NCBI RefSeq assembly: GCF_002872335.1
Contig: NZ_NJAG01000011.1
Location: forward strand, 248,001-312,000
Direction: 5' to 3'
From: Siphonobacter sp. BAB-5405
GTDB lineage: Bacteria; Bacteroidota; Bacteroidia; Cytophagales; Spirosomataceae
DNA length: 64,000 nucleotides
A model generated the notes under the pieces. The model saw only the letters and a list, made by a program, of their open reading frames with translations. It was not told the DNA's origin and made no database searches. The translations under genes and the position numbers were made by a program. Shown one piece after another: positions 25,863 through 35,446 of the stretch. Numbering within the stretch: position 1 is the stretch's first letter; the number at the start of each line of letters is the position of its first letter.

Positions 25863-25896
25863 AGTCAATTGTTGATAGTCTTTTTTACGTTCGCTT

Positions 25897-26313
25897 ATGA
25901 AATCGTTGCTCATTATTAGTCATTTAGTACTCAATTTTATCCTTCCCGCCAAACAGGAACCCCTTGCCATTACTTTCACTAATGTTCGTAATACTCGGGC
26001 TCCTCTGGTTGTGGGCGTATTCCGTAAAAGTGATCCGTTCACGAAAGTGCCTTTCAAAAACTACAAACTTGAACCCAACGGCGGATCCTCTCCAACCTTG
26101 TTCATTGACGATCTCCCGTACGGAGAATATGCAGTGGCCGTTTTTCAGGATGAAAACGGCGATGGGAAGCTCAATACTAATATTGTAGGCATTCCCAAAG
26201 AACCGTATTGCTTTTCCAATAACTATCGTCCGCGGGTGAAATCTCCCAAGTACGACCAGTGTAAGTTTTCCTATTCGCAGAAGAACAATCACATGTATCT
26301 TCAGCTTTTGTAG
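25897..26313 (+). CDS. DUF2141-domain exported protein
   Basis: This 138-residue protein has a hydrophobic N-terminal leader (MKSLLIISHLVLNFIL). The core matches DUF2141: LPYGEYAVAVFQDENGDGKLNTNIVGIPKE and YCFSNNYRP, with an Asp/Asn-rich turn (DENGDGKLN) resembling a calcium-binding loop. The function of the family is unknown; members are exported small beta-sandwich proteins. The gene sits just behind the terminator of the candidate structured RNA, so its expression may depend on read-through. It ends 34 bases before prmA. Confidence 0.85.
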   Translation: MKSLLIISHLVLNFILPAKQEPLAITFTNVRNTRAPLVVGVFRKSDPFTKVPFKNYKLEPNGGSSPTLFIDDLPYGEYAVAVFQDENGDGKLNTNIVGIPKEPYCFSNNYRPRVKSPKYDQCKFSYSQKNNHMYLQLL

Positions 26314-26347
26314 GCCTTCTCCGTAGCTTTTGCCGTACCTTCGTATT

Positions 26348-27187
26348 ATGAACTACTACGAACTAAAACTCTGCGTTTCGCCCGGGGTACACGACATCTT
26401 CGTGGCGGAGCTGGCCGAAATTGGTTTCGAATCTTTTGTTGAAGAAGACACCTGTTTGCTCGGGTACATCCCGGAAACGGGTTTCAACGGGGATGCGTTG
26501 CAGCACATCATGCAACAGTACGAGTCCATCACTGGAACCGTCGATTACAGCATTAAATACCTGGAGAAAGAAAACTGGAACGCGGAATGGGAACGTAACT
26601 ACCCCCCCATCGACGTAGAAGGTCGCGTACTAGTGCGGGCCAGTTTCCACGACATGGACGCTTCCAGTTACGAATACATCATTGAAATTAATCCCAAAAT
26701 GTCCTTTGGTACGGGTCACCACGAAACGACCTGGATGATGCTGGCTCATCAACTGGAAATTGACCAAAGTGGCAAACAGGTACTGGATGTGGGATCGGGT
26801 ACGGGCATCTTAGCCATTATGGCTGCTCTCCGCGGAGCCACCTACGTATCTGCCTTCGATATTGAAGACTGGGCGACGGAAAATGCCCTGGAAAACGTTC
26901 AGTTAAATCACCTGGAAGACGTCGTACATGTTCGCCAGGGCACCATTGAGGACGAACCCGCCGCCCAATATGACGTGGTACTGGCTAACATCAACCGGAA
27001 CATTCTGCTTCGTGAAATTCCGACGTACGTCGAGTACATGACGCCCGTCGGAACGCTGGTCATCAGCGGTTTTTACGAACACGATCTGCCAGAAATCGAA
27101 GCTGTTGCACAATCCGTAGGTTTACAGCTGACTTCGCTGAAAACCAGAAATGGCTGGGCTGCGGCCCGTTTTACTCGCCAACTATAA
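26348..27187 (+). CDS. prmA: Ribosomal protein L11 methyltransferase
   Basis: PrmA trimethylates ribosomal protein L11 with S-adenosylmethionine. From the ATG at 26348 the protein has 279 residues; a TTG six codons upstream is in frame. The N-terminal substrate-recognition domain is followed by the linker INPKMSFGTGHHETT and the SAM-binding motif LDVGSGTGILAIMAALRGA. ENVQLNH and VLANINRNIL (motif IV, with Asn in place of the NPPY type) are normal for PrmA. A promoter-like TACCTTCG precedes the start. It is closed by a good terminator. Confidence 0.95.
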   Translation: MNYYELKLCVSPGVHDIFVAELAEIGFESFVEEDTCLLGYIPETGFNGDALQHIMQQYESITGTVDYSIKYLEKENWNAEWERNYPPIDVEGRVLVRASFHDMDASSYEYIIEINPKMSFGTGHHETTWMMLAHQLEIDQSGKQVLDVGSGTGILAIMAALRGATYVSAFDIEDWATENALENVQLNHLEDVVHVRQGTIEDEPAAQYDVVLANINRNILLREIPTYVEYMTPVGTLVISGFYEHDLPEIEAVAQSVGLQLTSLKTRNGWAAARFTRQL

Positions 27188-27209
27188 GGGCTATTCGCCT
27201 GCTAGCAGA

Positions 27210-27239
27210 AGCCTCAGCGTAGAGTTGAGGCTTTTTTTG
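27210..27239 (+). terminator. Intrinsic terminator after prmA
   Basis: Arms AGCCTCA and TGAGGCT enclose a nine-base loop, followed by a run of seven Ts. Confidence 0.8.
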
Positions 27240-27352
27240 TTGCGACTTTGGCGAAAAGCAGGCAGTTTCGCGTTTAAAGAAAAACGAATTGCCGGAACGT
27301 TTTCTGTTCCCTAAACGATACTTCTACCAACCCGCTACTAACTATTTCTTGT

Positions 27353-30300
27353 ATGAGGTTTTTACTACTTTTTACACTCTTACTGACGTTCCAGTTATCG
27401 TACGCTCAGCAGGTTAAATTTTCGGATCAGCCGGATCAGTTTGTGCAGGATGTTCAAACGGCAACGGCCGCTTTTGGTCAGAAACAGGTGGGTACCGACT
27501 TCGCGACGGCCTGGACAGGATTCAACGCAGCCCAGCAGTCGCAGATCATCGCCATTACCCGGGCCATGTTTGCCAAAAACATGAAGCAACCGCCGTACCT
27601 GCTTCCCTGGTTTCAGGCTCTTCACGGTACGACACAACAGCAATTGGGCGGGGCAGAACTGAGTAACTTTCTGAGCGTAACGGAAAAAACCTTTAAGTCC
27701 AGCGACAGCAAGGCGTACCTGAATTATCTGAATTTTGTCCGGCTGTTTCTGACTTCGCGTCAGTTGTACGCTACGAACTTCCATAAACTTCCTACCACTG
27801 GAGGTACTTTTAAATTCCGCTTCATTGATCAACCGCTGGATGTACGGACTGATAAAACGACTTCACCCGCAACAACCCCAAAACCAGCGGATGAAGAACC
27901 CAAATCTACGGAACCTACCGACGACGGCTGGGGCAATGGTTGGGACGATTCGGGCTGGGATACGCCCGTTTCAGCGACCAATGAACCCATAAAGGCTCTG
28001 CCTCAACCGAAGTTACTGGCGGCGGGCCCCCTGCTTGATTTACAGGGCGTATCATTAGCCATTGTTACAGCTCAGGATTCTTTTGTGGTAGATCAGGCGA
28101 CTCTGACCCTGGGCATCAAGGAAGGTTTGCTGTACGGACAGTCGGGTAAGTACACCTGGCCGATGGGTGATTTGAAACAGGCCAACGTGGATTTGAAGTC
28201 GTACAAGATGCTGCTCAAGACGCCGCGAATTTTAGCCGATGAAGCCGTACTAACTTACGGCGAACGGCTGAAAGAGCCCGTACCCGGAACCTTCCGATTT
28301 GAAAGCCGGAAACGTGCTCCGAACGCTGTAGTTACGCAGCCCCAGTTTGAATCCGCTAAGGCAGACGTAGAACTGAAAAATCTGGGCAAGGACGTCGAGT
28401 ACCGGGGTGGTTTTGCTGTGATTGGAACAAAAGTATACGGAGCGGCTGCCAATGGTCATCGAGCTACGCTGACCGTTAAACAGAATGACAAAATTGCTTT
28501 TCGGGCCCAAAGCAAGGGTTTTGAACTAAGTGATTCCCTGATTTATAGTCCGAATGCTCAGTTCAGCGGCTACTTCCCCACGGGCGACTCCCTCACCCAC
28601 CCAGCCCTGCGACTTACGTACAACGCCCAGACTAAAAATCTGCGGCTGGCTCGCCTCGAACGCGGCGGCTATCGCAGTGCTTCGTTCAGTGACAGCTACC
28701 ATGGCTTTGCCATTCGGGCGGATGCGGCCAAGTGGAGCTTACCGAGTCAGCACCTGGAGTTTGACATCATTGGCGGCCAAACCGCTGTACCGGCCCGTTT
28801 TGAGTCCGTGGATTATTATGAGTCGACGCAATATGACCGCCTAACCAGTCCGCAGGGCTTTCACCCGGTGACGCTACTCGCGAACTGTCTCAAGCAGAAG
28901 GGCGTATCGGCCATTACGGTGGACGAACTGGCGGCTCATTATCGCCGCGAGGGTAAACTCATGCGGGACGCGTTGATTCTACCCATCGAACAGGGCTTCA
29001 TTGATTACAACCCCGATACCGATCAGGTAAAACTCAGCTCCAAAGGTCTGCATTACTTACAGGTAGCTCTGGCGAAAAAGGATTTTGACAACTTGGCGAT
29101 TCTTTCCACCCAGGCCGGTTCAGATCGGGATAGTCTGGCCAATGCTTCCATCAACTTTAAAGATAACTACCTGACCATCCGCGGTGTAGCTCCGTTTAAA
29201 GTCAGCGATTCGCTCAAAATCTATATTCGCCCTTCGGATAAAGTAGTACGGGTGGGCAAAAACCGTTCATTTGTTTTCAACGGCGAAATGAAGCTTGATA
29301 ACTTCCGCTTCAAAGGCCGCGACCTGAATTTCAATTACGAGCAGTTCTACGTCAATCTTGATAAACTCGATACGGTAACCTTCATTCCCCAACAGATGAA
29401 GGGGAAGAAAAACTCGAAGGAAATCGGTCAGGATTTGAAGTACGGCTCGGGCAAATTATACCTGGGTAAACCGAATAATAAATCCGGGAAGAAGCCCAGT
29501 GTACCACGACTCGTTGTACAGGATGGCGTCAATATTTACTTCGATGATACCACGCGGCTGGCGGGTGCGTACAACCGCAAGGTATACTTCAAGATCCCGA
29601 AAATTGATCAGGACAGTCTGACCAGTAAGGATATTGAATTTGCGGGGACGTTTTACTCAGATGGCGTGCTTCCTCCTATTCAGACCAAGCTCGTTACCAT
29701 GCCTGATAACTCGCTGGGCTTTACCCACAAGGTTCCCGAAGCTGGACTGAAGTTGTACGAAGGCAAGGGGAATCTGAAAGTGACGGGTACGCTAACCATG
29801 GATAACGAAGGCTTACGGGCCGACGGCGTACTAACTACACTGACTACCTCTCTCGAAGCAAAAAATCTGGTACTGACGCCGGACTCTGTCATCAGTACGG
29901 GCGGTACTTCGGGCCGGATTAAGGAAGGTATGGTAGGCAAGACCTATTTCCCCGAAGTAGCTCTGAAATCCTACGAAGTAAAATGGTTGCCGAAGCAGGA
30001 TAGTCTGATTATCAAAGACAAAGAAAGTTCACTCGACTTTTACAACGGCACCTCGCACCTGACGGGCAGTTTGCTGGTCCGCTCAACCGGCCTGTACGGA
30101 GAGGGCATTATGAAACGGAAAGACTCCGAAATCAGCTCCGAATCCTTTTCTTTCAAGAAAGATCAGTTCGTCGCCGAACGGGCTCAGATTCAGGTGGGTA
30201 CGGCTGAAAAACCGGCTTTATTAGGGCGTGCAGTAGACGTTACGTTCAATACGGTGGCTCAGAATGCGGTAATTCAAACCCCTAAAAACGCGACGCTGGA

Positions 30301-32485
30301 GGATTCTTCGAGTCTGTATTTCCCTTACGCGGCTTATACGACGACGATCAACCGGGCGGACTGGGACATTGCCAAGAAAACGATTTCCATGAAGGGCAAT
30401 GTCAAGACGTCTACGTTTATTTCCATGAATCCGACGCAGGAAGGGCTAGCCTTCAATGGAGCGGAAGCCTTGTACGAAATGGACAAAATGACGCTGAATA
30501 TCAAAGGTGTACCGTACATCAAGTCAGCGGATGCCAAGATTATTCCGGCGAACGGCTTGGTTTCGATCAAACAGGATGCGGAGATCTTACCGCTCAAAAA
30601 GGCTCGCGTCATTGCGGATACGGTCAATGAGTTTCACCACCTGTCCGACGGAACGATTCAGATTTTATCGGCCAAGAAATTCGAAGGAAATGCTACCTAT
30701 CAGTACGTTCGCTCCAAAGGTGATACGACAAATCTGAAAATGGATGCGTTTGAGTTCCGGGAGACTACCAGTACCTCCGCCGTAGCATCGAAATCCAGTC
30801 GGCGTAACAAGACGGAAACGGTTTCCAATGTGAGTTATGGTACCGTGGCCAAATCAGGGATCAGCGAAGAAAATCGCTTTTTGCTCACGCCCCGTTTGTT
30901 GTATAAAGGTGACATTACGATGGTAGCGGCGGATCCGGGACTCAAGTTCAAGGGAGCGATTCAAACCAACCTGAAAAGCAAAATTGCCGAACCCGCCTGG
31001 ATTCCCTTCGAAGGCAGCAATGGCGATAGTTTGAGTCTGCACGTGGATGGACTGAAGGGCGAAGACGGCACAACGCCTTTGTATACTGGCTTGCATTTCG
31101 GCGGCGAGGGGCTGTACCTGACTTTCCTGTCACCCAAGTACAATGCTCAGGATACGAATATTTTCACGGCCAGCGGCAGTCTGCGGGACGATGCTAAAAC
31201 CAATCAGCTCACCATTGCCAGCGATGCTCGGGCTAACGATGAAACGCTGGAAGGAAAAAAATACGTGCTGGACGACTCCAAGAAAGTCATCACGTTTGAA
31301 GGACCGATGACGCTGTTTTCGCCTGCCACTACAGTACAAGCGGCGGGATTCGCCCGACTCGTTCCCGATTCGGCCAAGTATCTGTTCAATACAATGCTGG
31401 TCTTCAACACCAGTATTCCCGCTCCTGTCATGGCGGTTGCCGCGGATAAAATTGTGAAGACGAATCTGGATGAAAAAATTAGCGAAGAGGCTGCCGAAGG
31501 AGACTTTGATCGCCTGTTACTGAAAATTGCGAACATTGCCGGTGGCAAAGTGGCCGAACAATTCAGTCAGAAATCGACCAATGGAGCCAGCGTCGCGTTG
31601 CCGACAGTTTCGCCCAAATTTGCGGCGACGGCAGTACTTTCCAACGTGAGCTTGCGGTATAATCCCGAAAATCAGGCTTTCTATAGTGTAGGTCGAATTG
31701 GCGTGGCGAATGTGGGTGCAACGGATATTAATGCCCAGTTCGATGGAGCCGTAGAAATTCGTAAAAATCCGACGGGCATTGATGACTTGTTCCTGTATCT
31801 GGAACTTAACCCGGACGTGTGGTACTACTTTGCTTCGGTTCAGGGTACGACGGAAGTCTTCAGCTCCGATCAGGATTTCAACGCTCAGCTTCAGGCCAAA
31901 ACGGGTAAGGATAACAAAATTCTCCTGGTTTCCGAAGAAGACAAAAACAACTTCGTCGATCGCTTTAGCACGATGTATCGGGCCGGTTCTTCCAACAAAC
32001 CCCGTGCCCCCCGCCCGGTAGTAGCTCAGAAGAAAACGGAATCGGAACCAACGAAGGAAGAAACGGTAAGTACCGAGGAAACGGCCGCTACGGAGCAGGT
32101 GGAAGAGAAAGTAGCAGCTACCAGGGCGAAACCTTCGAAGAAATCGAAGAAAAAGACTCAGGAACCGGTAGTGGAAGAAACCTTCCCGGCGGAAGAAGTT
32201 AGGGATGAAGAACCCGTAGTGGAAGAAACCGCGAAGTCCGCGAAGAAACCCAGGAAAAAAGCTCAGGAAGTAGTCATCGAAGAAACGACCGCCATGCCTG
32301 GCGACTCAGTAGCAACCGATAGCACGGATCTGAAAAAAGTGAAAGACAAAAAAGCACTTGTACAGGTTCCGGCGAAGAAAACGACCCTTTCTGATTCGAC
32401 CAAGACGAAAAAAATCACGTCGCTTTCCGAAACGCAGGAAGCTGCTCCGGTGAAAAAGCCCGCCGAAAAGAAAACCGGGTTTTAA
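27353..32485 (+). CDS. Very large exported protein of unknown function (1710 residues)
   Basis: A signal peptide (MRFLLLFTLLLTFQLSYA) leaves Gln-Gln at the mature start. Residues 20-155 are helical. A Pro/Glu-rich linker with GWGNGWDDSGWD follows, then about 1300 residues of beta-strand-rich sequence with many Asp/Asn-Gly turns. Phrases recur, such as a strand, then PDSxxxTGG or xxGGxxxxYxPxxKYNAQD. There are few Cys and no transmembrane helix. The last 180 residues are an extremely charged, low-complexity tail alternating Lys-rich (KPSKKSKKKTQ) and Glu-rich (EPVVEETFPAEE) blocks. I recognise no named domain. A periplasmic or outer-membrane-attached scaffold is plausible; no T9SS C-terminal signal is visible. 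It is monocistronic between two terminators. Confidence 0.8.
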   Translation: MRFLLLFTLLLTFQLSYAQQVKFSDQPDQFVQDVQTATAAFGQKQVGTDFATAWTGFNAAQQSQIIAITRAMFAKNMKQPPYLLPWFQALHGTTQQQLGGAELSNFLSVTEKTFKSSDSKAYLNYLNFVRLFLTSRQLYATNFHKLPTTGGTFKFRFIDQPLDVRTDKTTSPATTPKPADEEPKSTEPTDDGWGNGWDDSGWDTPVSATNEPIKALPQPKLLAAGPLLDLQGVSLAIVTAQDSFVVDQATLTLGIKEGLLYGQSGKYTWPMGDLKQANVDLKSYKMLLKTPRILADEAVLTYGERLKEPVPGTFRFESRKRAPNAVVTQPQFESAKADVELKNLGKDVEYRGGFAVIGTKVYGAAANGHRATLTVKQNDKIAFRAQSKGFELSDSLIYSPNAQFSGYFPTGDSLTHPALRLTYNAQTKNLRLARLERGGYRSASFSDSYHGFAIRADAAKWSLPSQHLEFDIIGGQTAVPARFESVDYYESTQYDRLTSPQGFHPVTLLANCLKQKGVSAITVDELAAHYRREGKLMRDALILPIEQGFIDYNPDTDQVKLSSKGLHYLQVALAKKDFDNLAILSTQAGSDRDSLANASINFKDNYLTIRGVAPFKVSDSLKIYIRPSDKVVRVGKNRSFVFNGEMKLDNFRFKGRDLNFNYEQFYVNLDKLDTVTFIPQQMKGKKNSKEIGQDLKYGSGKLYLGKPNNKSGKKPSVPRLVVQDGVNIYFDDTTRLAGAYNRKVYFKIPKIDQDSLTSKDIEFAGTFYSDGVLPPIQTKLVTMPDNSLGFTHKVPEAGLKLYEGKGNLKVTGTLTMDNEGLRADGVLTTLTTSLEAKNLVLTPDSVISTGGTSGRIKEGMVGKTYFPEVALKSYEVKWLPKQDSLIIKDKESSLDFYNGTSHLTGSLLVRSTGLYGEGIMKRKDSEISSESFSFKKDQFVAERAQIQVGTAEKPALLGRAVDVTFNTVAQNAVIQTPKNATLEDSSSLYFPYAAYTTTINRADWDIAKKTISMKGNVKTSTFISMNPTQEGLAFNGAEALYEMDKMTLNIKGVPYIKSADAKIIPANGLVSIKQDAEILPLKKARVIADTVNEFHHLSDGTIQILSAKKFEGNATYQYVRSKGDTTNLKMDAFEFRETTSTSAVASKSSRRNKTETVSNVSYGTVAKSGISEENRFLLTPRLLYKGDITMVAADPGLKFKGAIQTNLKSKIAEPAWIPFEGSNGDSLSLHVDGLKGEDGTTPLYTGLHFGGEGLYLTFLSPKYNAQDTNIFTASGSLRDDAKTNQLTIASDARANDETLEGKKYVLDDSKKVITFEGPMTLFSPATTVQAAGFARLVPDSAKYLFNTMLVFNTSIPAPVMAVAADKIVKTNLDEKISEEAAEGDFDRLLLKIANIAGGKVAEQFSQKSTNGASVALPTVSPKFAATAVLSNVSLRYNPENQAFYSVGRIGVANVGATDINAQFDGAVEIRKNPTGIDDLFLYLELNPDVWYYFASVQGTTEVFSSDQDFNAQLQAKTGKDNKILLVSEEDKNNFVDRFSTMYRAGSSNKPRAPRPVVAQKKTESEPTKEETVSTEETAATEQVEEKVAATRAKPSKKSKKKTQEPVVEETFPAEEVRDEEPVVEETAKSAKKPRKKAQEVVIEETTAMPGDSVATDSTDLKKVKDKKALVQVPAKKTTLSDSTKTKKITSLSETQEAAPVKKPAEKKTGF

Positions 32486-32504
32486 TCCATACAGTAGCTC
32501 ACAC

Positions 32505-32530
32505 AAAAGGCCGGGACTTCCCGGCCTTTT
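32505..32530 (+). terminator. Intrinsic terminator after the giant protein gene
   Basis: Arms AAAAGGCCGGG and CCCGGCCTTTT enclose a four-base loop and a T-run follows. It lies between converging genes and can act in both directions. Confidence 0.85.
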
Positions 32531-32548
32531 TCATTGACGTACGTTGAA

Positions 32549-33727
32549 TTACAATCGTCCCTGCGGTACACGCCCCTGCTTCAAAGTCTGTACCTGTAGG
32601 ACTGTGAAAGGAGCCTCCAGCAATTCAACGGATTCCTGATAACACCGGAAAAAATCGGCAATGAATTGCAGCCGTTCGGGAAGATTAGCCCAGTCGAGAG
32701 CCCCACTTTCGCGTACACTGTCCAGTGTTGGATCGATCTGGGCTAACAAAATCCGTAACCGTTCGTTGGAAAGGCTACGCAGGTTTTCAGGGAAAAGGCT
32801 GGTTAAATCCTGACCCAGCCGCAAACGTACGTTCGGCGGCACCGTCAGGGTAAGCAGGTGACTGGTAATCAGCAAGCGTATTTGTCCAACCACCCGTTGC
32901 ATTACATCGTCGAGGGTTTGTTCGAATGCGGCTTTACGGCCCAGCATTTTCTGGACTAGCATGCGGAGATAGCTAATTAAGCTTCCCGCCGGAAAAAGAA
33001 TTTCCCGGATGCGTTGCTTTACACGTTCGGTATCCAGCAGCAATACAGATTCAAGCGAGGCCTGAATTTCGGGCTGCAAACGGGTTTGCTCATGAAAACC
33101 AATTTCCAGATTCGCCAGCAATTGCAGTTCAGCCTTTTTCCGAAGATCGGTTTCAAAAAAAGATTCGTAGTAATGCGTAAACGCCTGCTGCAAGTACCGC
33201 TGCCCTTCGGGTGGAAGACCAGTTCGCAAATTCTGACAGAACCTCTCAATGGATTCCGGCGTGTAGATCAGGTCATTCAAGCAAGTGCCTTCAAAACGAG
33301 CAAACTCGTACCCGATTTCTTCAAAAACCTTCTGATTACCGCGGGCTACGGCCTCACTGGATCGCTCAATACTTTGAGTAATAATTTTTTTCCAGAGCAG
33401 ATGCTCCAGCTCCTCGGTTTTGATGTGGGCACCCATCTCTTTCAGTAAAGAGGTGAGCAGAGCTAAGGCCGAGTCATTGCGTAAGCGAGCGGACAATTCC
33501 GCTTCCAGGGTACGTTTCAAATCTTCTTTGCGAATGGTCTGTCCGGCCTGCCTGGAAGCCCAGGTAGCAAAGGTACACCAGTTGGCCAGCGGCCCGGTGC
33601 GTTCCAGAAAAGCAGCAGAAAGTTCGTAATAGCACTGCGTGATTTGCAGGTTTCGAAGTACAGGATCGCCTTCGCCAGCAATGATTCCTACTTCATCAGG
33701 GGTGGGTAAATTCATGACTGTACGCAT
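32549..33727 (-). CDS. Hypothetical cytoplasmic protein, mostly alpha-helical
   Basis: This 392-residue protein has no signal peptide or membrane helix, and I do not recognise a family. The start could be Met1 or Met5 ([22 protein letters not shown]). The sequence is rich in Leu, Glu, Gln and Arg and predicted to be nearly all helix. A stretch [19 protein letters not shown] opens the protein, and there are several amphipathic repeats in the middle. The gene stands alone, convergent with the giant exported protein gene and divergent from the SDR gene. Its coding quality is good (long frame, typical codon use), so it is probably real. Confidence 0.75.
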   Translation of the reverse strand: MRTVMNLPTPDEVGIIAGEGDPVLRNLQITQCYYELSAAFLERTGPLANWCTFATWASRQAGQTIRKEDLKRTLEAELSARLRNDSALALLTSLLKEMGAHIKTEELEHLLWKKIITQSIERSSEAVARGNQKVFEEIGYEFARFEGTCLNDLIYTPESIERFCQNLRTGLPPEGQRYLQQAFTHYYESFFETDLRKKAELQLLANLEIGFHEQTRLQPEIQASLESVLLLDTERVKQRIREILFPAGSLISYLRMLVQKMLGRKAAFEQTLDDVMQRVVGQIRLLITSHLLTLTVPPNVRLRLGQDLTSLFPENLRSLSNERLRILLAQIDPTLDSVRESGALDWANLPERLQFIADFFRCYQESVELLEAPFTVLQVQTLKQGRVPQGRL

Positions 33728-34033
33728 GATAAATCGGTTGAGGTATTGGGGTCTATTCCGAAGAACGTGTCGAAAAGTACAAAAAGAAACTGGATTGATT
33801 TTGCAGCGTTATGCTTTTTTACACACTGACAGTCAAAGCTTTGCCTGAAACGGCACCATCGCCTAATTTTTCGGAAAGCCCGTTTCATCTGGAGTTTTTT
33901 TAGGCAAATCCAAATGCTCAGTCGTAGAAGCAGGGCATCACGGAAACGTTTGGCTAAAAACAATCCCCTGGGCTGGCCGTTTGGAACTCTAAACAATGTC
34001 TATCTTTACGCCTGCCTCTTTTCGCTAGACTTG
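33728..34033. other. Divergent intergenic region, no gene seen
   Basis: These 306 bases lie between the hypothetical gene and the SDR gene. The SDR frame is open upstream to 33914, but that stretch reads as basic, non-conserved sequence. A near-consensus TATCTTTA lies around 34002-34010 and may be the SDR promoter. Nothing else is evident. Confidence 0.45.
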
Positions 34034-34777
34034 ATGAATGCTATTGTTACGGGAGCTGCCCAGGGAATTGGTTTTGAAATCTGCCGTCAGCTGGCCCTTC
34101 GGGGAGCCTCAGTTGTACTCAACGATGTGGATGAAACGCTGGCGGAAGAAGCCGCTGGAAAAATACAGGCCGAAGGCGGTACTTGTCTGGCCGTTCCCGG
34201 CGATGCCTCCGATGTTTCTTTCATTCAATATCTCGTCTCAAAAACTGTAGCGTCTTTTGGTTCAGTAGACATTCTGGTGGGAAATGCGGGTATCACTACG
34301 TTTGGCGATTTTTTTGAGTATCAGCCCGAGTCACTCCAGAAATTATTGGATCTAAACATTCGCGGTAATTTCTTTCTGACGCAACAGGCGGCTCGCCAGA
34401 TGCGAGCTCAGGGGCAGGGCGGTCGGATTTTGCTCATGTCTTCCGTTACGGGTCAGCAGGCCCACGCTTACCTGGCTGCATACGGAATGACCAAAGCGGC
34501 CCTACAGATGCTGGCGAAATCGCTGGTGGCCGAACTTTCCCCCCACGGTATTACCATCAACTGCGTAGCTCCGGGGGCCACCCTGACCGAACGTACGCTC
34601 GATGATCCCGAATACATCCCAACCTGGTCTCGTATTACACCCCTGGGTAAACCCGCCCGTGTAGCCGACATTGCGGCGGCTGTCGTTTTTCTGACTTCGC
34701 CCGAGGCGGGTCATATCACCGGGCAAACGCTGGTGGTCGATGGCGGCTGGTCAAGCGTCAGTCCTTCCCCCTATTGA
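34034..34777 (+). CDS. SDR-family oxidoreductase (FabG-like)
   Basis: This 247-residue classical short-chain dehydrogenase has the nucleotide motif TGAAQGIG (6-13), NAG in LVGNAGITTF (82-91) and the catalytic Ser137, Tyr150 and Lys154 (SSVTGQQAHAYLAAYGMTK). The C-terminal ITGQTLVVDGGWS is typical of the FabG/glucose-dehydrogenase group. I start at the ATG at 34034, where the first Rossmann strand begins. The substrate cannot be inferred: 3-oxoacyl-ACP, sugar or alcohol substrates all occur in the group. The acetyltransferase gene follows after 67 bases on the same strand. Confidence 0.93.
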   Translation: MNAIVTGAAQGIGFEICRQLALRGASVVLNDVDETLAEEAAGKIQAEGGTCLAVPGDASDVSFIQYLVSKTVASFGSVDILVGNAGITTFGDFFEYQPESLQKLLDLNIRGNFFLTQQAARQMRAQGQGGRILLMSSVTGQQAHAYLAAYGMTKAALQMLAKSLVAELSPHGITINCVAPGATLTERTLDDPEYIPTWSRITPLGKPARVADIAAAVVFLTSPEAGHITGQTLVVDGGWSSVSPSPY

Positions 34778-34844
34778 TTAACAGGCATACGTTTTTTTCA
34801 TTTGCTTTACGGTTGACTTATCTCTTCATTTCATTAAGCCTTTT

Positions 34845-35312
34845 ATGCAGTTTGTACTCAAGCAATTTCACGAACTTACGACTCAGGAACTATACGATAT
34901 TTTAGCTCTGCGTGCCGAAGTTTTCATTGTTGAACAAAAGTGTCCGTATCAGGATATTGATGGCAACGATCAGAAAGCCTGGCATTGCATGGGCAAGGAC
35001 GATACGACGGGCAAACTCATTGCATACACGCGACTCTTTGCGAAGGACGTTTGCTATCAGGGCTATACGGCCATTGGCCGGGTCGTTACGGCACCCGATG
35101 TTCGTAGTACGGGATTAGGAAAAAGGCTGATGGATGCCTCTATCGCCTATTGCCGCCGGTTGTTCGGTCCTCATTCCATTAAAATTGGTGCCCAGACGTA
35201 CCTGCTCTCGTTTTATAAATCGCTCGGATTTGTTTCGACGGGTCAGGAATACGTAGAAGATGGCATTCCCCATACGTACATGACGTATGAGCACCACTCG
35301 AAAATTTCCTGA
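34845..35312 (+). CDS. GNAT-family N-acetyltransferase, ElaA type
   Basis: This 155-residue protein matches the ElaA subfamily of GNAT acetyltransferases. The N-terminal signature is LRAEVFIVEQKCPYQDIDGND, and the acetyl-CoA-binding loop is VRSTGLGKRLMDAS (Q/R-x-x-G-x-G/A type). The C-terminus has YLLSFYKSLGFVSTGQEYVEDGIPH. The acceptor substrate of ElaA proteins is not established. It is cytoplasmic. The gene lies behind the SDR gene and before a terminator. Confidence 0.93.
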   Translation: MQFVLKQFHELTTQELYDILALRAEVFIVEQKCPYQDIDGNDQKAWHCMGKDDTTGKLIAYTRLFAKDVCYQGYTAIGRVVTAPDVRSTGLGKRLMDASIAYCRRLFGPHSIKIGAQTYLLSFYKSLGFVSTGQEYVEDGIPHTYMTYEHHSKIS

Positions 35313-35317
35313 TACTC

Positions 35318-35351
35318 AAAAGCGTCCATCGTAGAAACGGTGGACGCTTTT
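35318..35351 (+). terminator. Intrinsic terminator after the acetyltransferase gene
   Basis: Arms AAAAGCGTCCA and TGGACGCTTTT enclose a 12-base loop, six bases after the stop codon. Confidence 0.8.
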
Positions 35352-35391
35352 GATTGCTGGTTCGTATCATCTGGACAAGCTAGAAAACAGG

Positions 35392-35424
35392 AAAGCCGAA
35401 GAAAGCAGGGCTTCCTTCGGCTTT
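35392..35424 (-). terminator. Terminator of the phosphoesterase unit
   Basis: Arms AAAGCCGAAG and CTTCGGCTTT enclose a 13-base loop, 23 bases past the phosphoesterase stop codon on the minus strand. Confidence 0.65.
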
Positions 35425-35446
35425 GTTACGATCAAGCGGTAATGGG

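Noticed and set aside
25734-25919. 61-codon frame over the candidate RNA
   Set aside because: It crosses a terminator and runs into the DUF2141 gene; the RNA fold explains the sequence better.
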